A stretch of 15,336 nucleotides of DNA from Lachnospiraceae bacterium. Its GTDB lineage: Bacteria; Bacillota_A; Clostridia; Lachnospirales; Lachnospiraceae. Position numbers and translations under genes: made by a program. Within the stretch, counting starts at the first letter, position 1; the number at the start of each line of letters is the position of its first letter. Of this stretch, positions 14,038-15,336 are shown in pieces. The stretch covers positions 1 through 15,336 of the forward strand of contig JAFZJK010000114.1 in assembly GCA_017553965.1 (NCBI GenBank), written 5' to 3'. The notes under the pieces are model-generated. The model did no database searches, was not told the origin of the DNA, and worked only from the letters and a program-made list of their open reading frames with translations.

Positions 14038-14925
14038 ATGGCAAAGGACTATGAGCATTTTATGGAGTACTCTTCCAATTGGAAGAACAATACCGGTGAA
14101 CTCGAGTTTCAGTTGACAAACGACTATCTTTTCAGAGCTCTTTTACAGAAGGATGAACAGACTCTAAGGGCATTTGTCGCAACATTCTTAAAAGTGGAAC
14201 CCGAAAGGATCCATGAAATTGAAGTTACTAATCCGATAGTGCTAGGCGAAAGCATTAACGATAAGGAATATCATCTTGATGTTACGGTCCTCGTTGATCA
14301 AAACAGAAAAATGAATCTTGAAATGCAGGTGCTAAGACATGACGGTTGGACCGAAAGGACTCTTGCTTATGCCTGCAGAGAATTTGATGATCTTAATAAA
14401 GGGGCTCCATATACCGACATTTTAGGTATATGGCAAATCTCTATCTGCTGTTTCGATCTTTTTGAAGATGAGCCCGAGTTTTTCTCTGATTATATGCTTA
14501 TCAATACCAAAAAACCGAAACAGATATATAGTACTAAGTTAAGGATATCCAATGTAAACCTTAATCGCATCAATCTGGCCAGCGAAGAAGATATAGCATG
14601 CGGGTTGACCGATTGGGCAAGGTTATTTAAAGCGAAAAGCTGGGAGGAACTGAAAATGTTAGCACAAGATAATACTATTTTAGATCAGGCTGCATCTAGC
14701 ATCAGCCAGCTTACTAACGATAAGAAAATACGCGATGAGATCTGGCGCCGCGAAGATAATGCCCGCATAGAGCTTACTAACAGACTGGCATATGAATCTG
14801 TTAAAAAACAACTCGAAGAAACTTCTGCGCAGTTATCACTTAAAAACTCTCAATTAGAAATTAAAGACGCTGAAATCGAACGTCTGCAAAAGATACTGAA
14901 AGATCATAATATCAGTATCAATTAA
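14038..14925 (+). CDS. Rpn-family PD-(D/E)XK nuclease-like protein with C-terminal coiled coil
   Basis: The product has 295 residues. The N-terminal domain carries LTNDYLFRALL at 26-36, a conserved opening of Rpn/transposase-associated PD-(D/E)XK proteins, then D81 (HLDVTV) and the ExQ pair E95 and Q97 (LEMQV), which fit the D...ExK/Q active site. Residues about 105-175 continue the Rpn domain. From about 225 to 290 the chain is a charged helix with heptad-like spacing (SAQLSLKNSQLEIKDAEIERLQ), likely a coiled coil for self-association. Rpn proteins in E. coli have been linked to recA-independent recombination and DNA cleavage. No inverted repeats flank this gene, so it is not an obvious mobile unit. 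It is divergent from the Tad-like cluster and appears unrelated in function. The frame is intact. Confidence 0.88.
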   Translation: MAKDYEHFMEYSSNWKNNTGELEFQLTNDYLFRALLQKDEQTLRAFVATFLKVEPERIHEIEVTNPIVLGESINDKEYHLDVTVLVDQNRKMNLEMQVLRHDGWTERTLAYACREFDDLNKGAPYTDILGIWQISICCFDLFEDEPEFFSDYMLINTKKPKQIYSTKLRISNVNLNRINLASEEDIACGLTDWARLFKAKSWEELKMLAQDNTILDQAASSISQLTNDKKIRDEIWRREDNARIELTNRLAYESVKKQLEETSAQLSLKNSQLEIKDAEIERLQKILKDHNISIN

Positions 14926-14943
14926 TTTACACTATAATATAGA

Positions 14944-14984
14944 AAGGGCTGAGAACATTATTGGTTCCCAGCCCTTGTTTTTTT
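14944..14984 (+). terminator. Intrinsic terminator between convergent genes
   Basis: AAGGGCTG-A-GAAC (14944-14956) pairs with GTTC-C-CAGCCCTT (14964-14976) around a 7-base loop with a single mismatch, then seven T at 14978-14984. It ends the Rpn-family transcript. On the other strand the stem is followed by TTTCTATATT, so it probably also serves the biotin ligase gene, less strongly. Confidence 0.85.
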
Positions 14985-14996
14985 ATACTTTTCTGT

Positions 14997-15336
14997 TTAT
15001 TCTCTCACCCTCAACGAGATTTCTCCGCTTCGAAGTACTACCATACTGTTATCCGATATGCTTTTTACTATGAGTCCGCCGTCATCGTCTATATCGATAG
15101 CTGTGGCTGTCTGTTCTTTTCCGTTTTCAATATATGTTATCTCTTTTCCGAGTACAATGGAATGAGACCTGTAGTACTTTAGGAGCTCGCTGCTTTCTTT
15201 TTCCATCCATTTGGTGAGCTTCTGAGCTATGTTTTTTGCGAGGTTATCTGTGATGTCTTGAAGATTGTGGATTTTACTTACATTGCCTGATCCGTCTGTA
15301 GCTGTGATCTCATCTGACTCATACAGGCTCCCTGCT
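14997..15336 (-). CDS. birA: Biotin-protein ligase, C-terminal part (5' end outside window)
   Basis: The minus frame is open from the right edge to TAA at 14999-14997, giving about 112 residues. The first part (DITDNLAKNIAQKLTKWMEKESSELLKYYRSHS) matches the helix that ends the catalytic domain of BirA-type enzymes. The last part, with LGKEI, TATAIDIDDDGGLIV and LRSGEISLR, is the SH3-like C-terminal domain of biotin protein ligases. The catalytic GRGRxx motif and any N-terminal DNA-binding domain lie outside. An internal ATG at 15206 is not the start, because coding continues upstream. Such enzymes attach biotin to carboxylases. It is convergent with the Rpn-family gene and not part of the Tad-like cluster. 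Confidence 0.88.
   Translation of the reverse strand, partial: AGSLYESDEITATDGSGNVSKIHNLQDITDNLAKNIAQKLTKWMEKESSELLKYYRSHSIVLGKEITYIENGKEQTATAIDIDDDGGLIVKSISDNSMVVLRSGEISLRVRE

Noticed and set aside
14038..14925. Rpn-type gene as part of an insertion sequence
   Set aside because: No terminal inverted repeats, target duplications or neighbouring transposase fragments are visible; the gene has its own leader and terminator.

Overview
The window looks like chromosomal DNA from an anaerobic, low-to-moderate GC Firmicute, most likely a Lachnospiraceae/Clostridia member. The grounds are strong AGGAGG-type ribosome binding sites, sigma-A promoters, SLH-like cell-surface modules, an Rpn-type PD-(D/E)XK protein, and CpaF-like and CpaE-like proteins that resemble lineages I associate with that family. 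This placement is an inference from gene content.

Positions 1-13501 hold one long leftward (minus-strand) gene cluster, probably a single operon. Neighbours overlap or lie within 40 bases, often with ATGA overlaps. In order of transcription: a SAF/CpaB-like membrane protein (13501-12620), a degenerate MinD/ParA-like protein (12629-11994), a CpaE-like protein without P-loop lysines (11997-11170), a short membrane-anchored ORF (11173-10952) that is in frame with the CpaF/TadA-type ATPase (10906-9335) but separated from it by one TAG, a fused TadB/TadC-like platform protein (9348-7399), two related pilin-like proteins (7373-6870, 6855-6355), a third pilin-like protein (6315-5863), a 46-residue membrane mini-protein overlapping an M50 site-2-type protease (5832-4946), a fourth pilin-like protein (4943-4503), a membrane-anchored protein with a C-terminal His/Cys motif (4493-3798), a secreted protein with SLH-like modules (3801-2299), and a very large secreted protein that runs off the left edge (2283-1). 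This is a Tad-like (type IVc) pilus or secretion machine. The cytosolic and membrane genes come first and the exported, surface-directed products last.

Positions 13502-14037 form a gene-free divergent control region. A consensus sigma-A promoter faces left into the cluster and is followed by a leader of about 160 nt with three hairpins and a four-codon ORF overlapping the first start codon. A second promoter faces right and is followed by a set of mutually exclusive hairpins ending in a terminator-like stem and T tract.

On the right, 14038-14925 (plus strand) encodes an Rpn-family PD-(D/E)XK protein with a C-terminal coiled coil. It ends at an intrinsic terminator shared with the convergent 3' part of a biotin-protein ligase gene (15336-14997, minus strand, cut by the window edge).

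The least ordinary parts are the composition of the Tad-like system (an M50 protease instead of any visible prepilin peptidase, paralogous pilin pairs, SLH and His/Cys surface partners), the in-frame TAG inside the ATPase N-terminal region, and the two nucleotide-binding-fold proteins without a proper P-loop.
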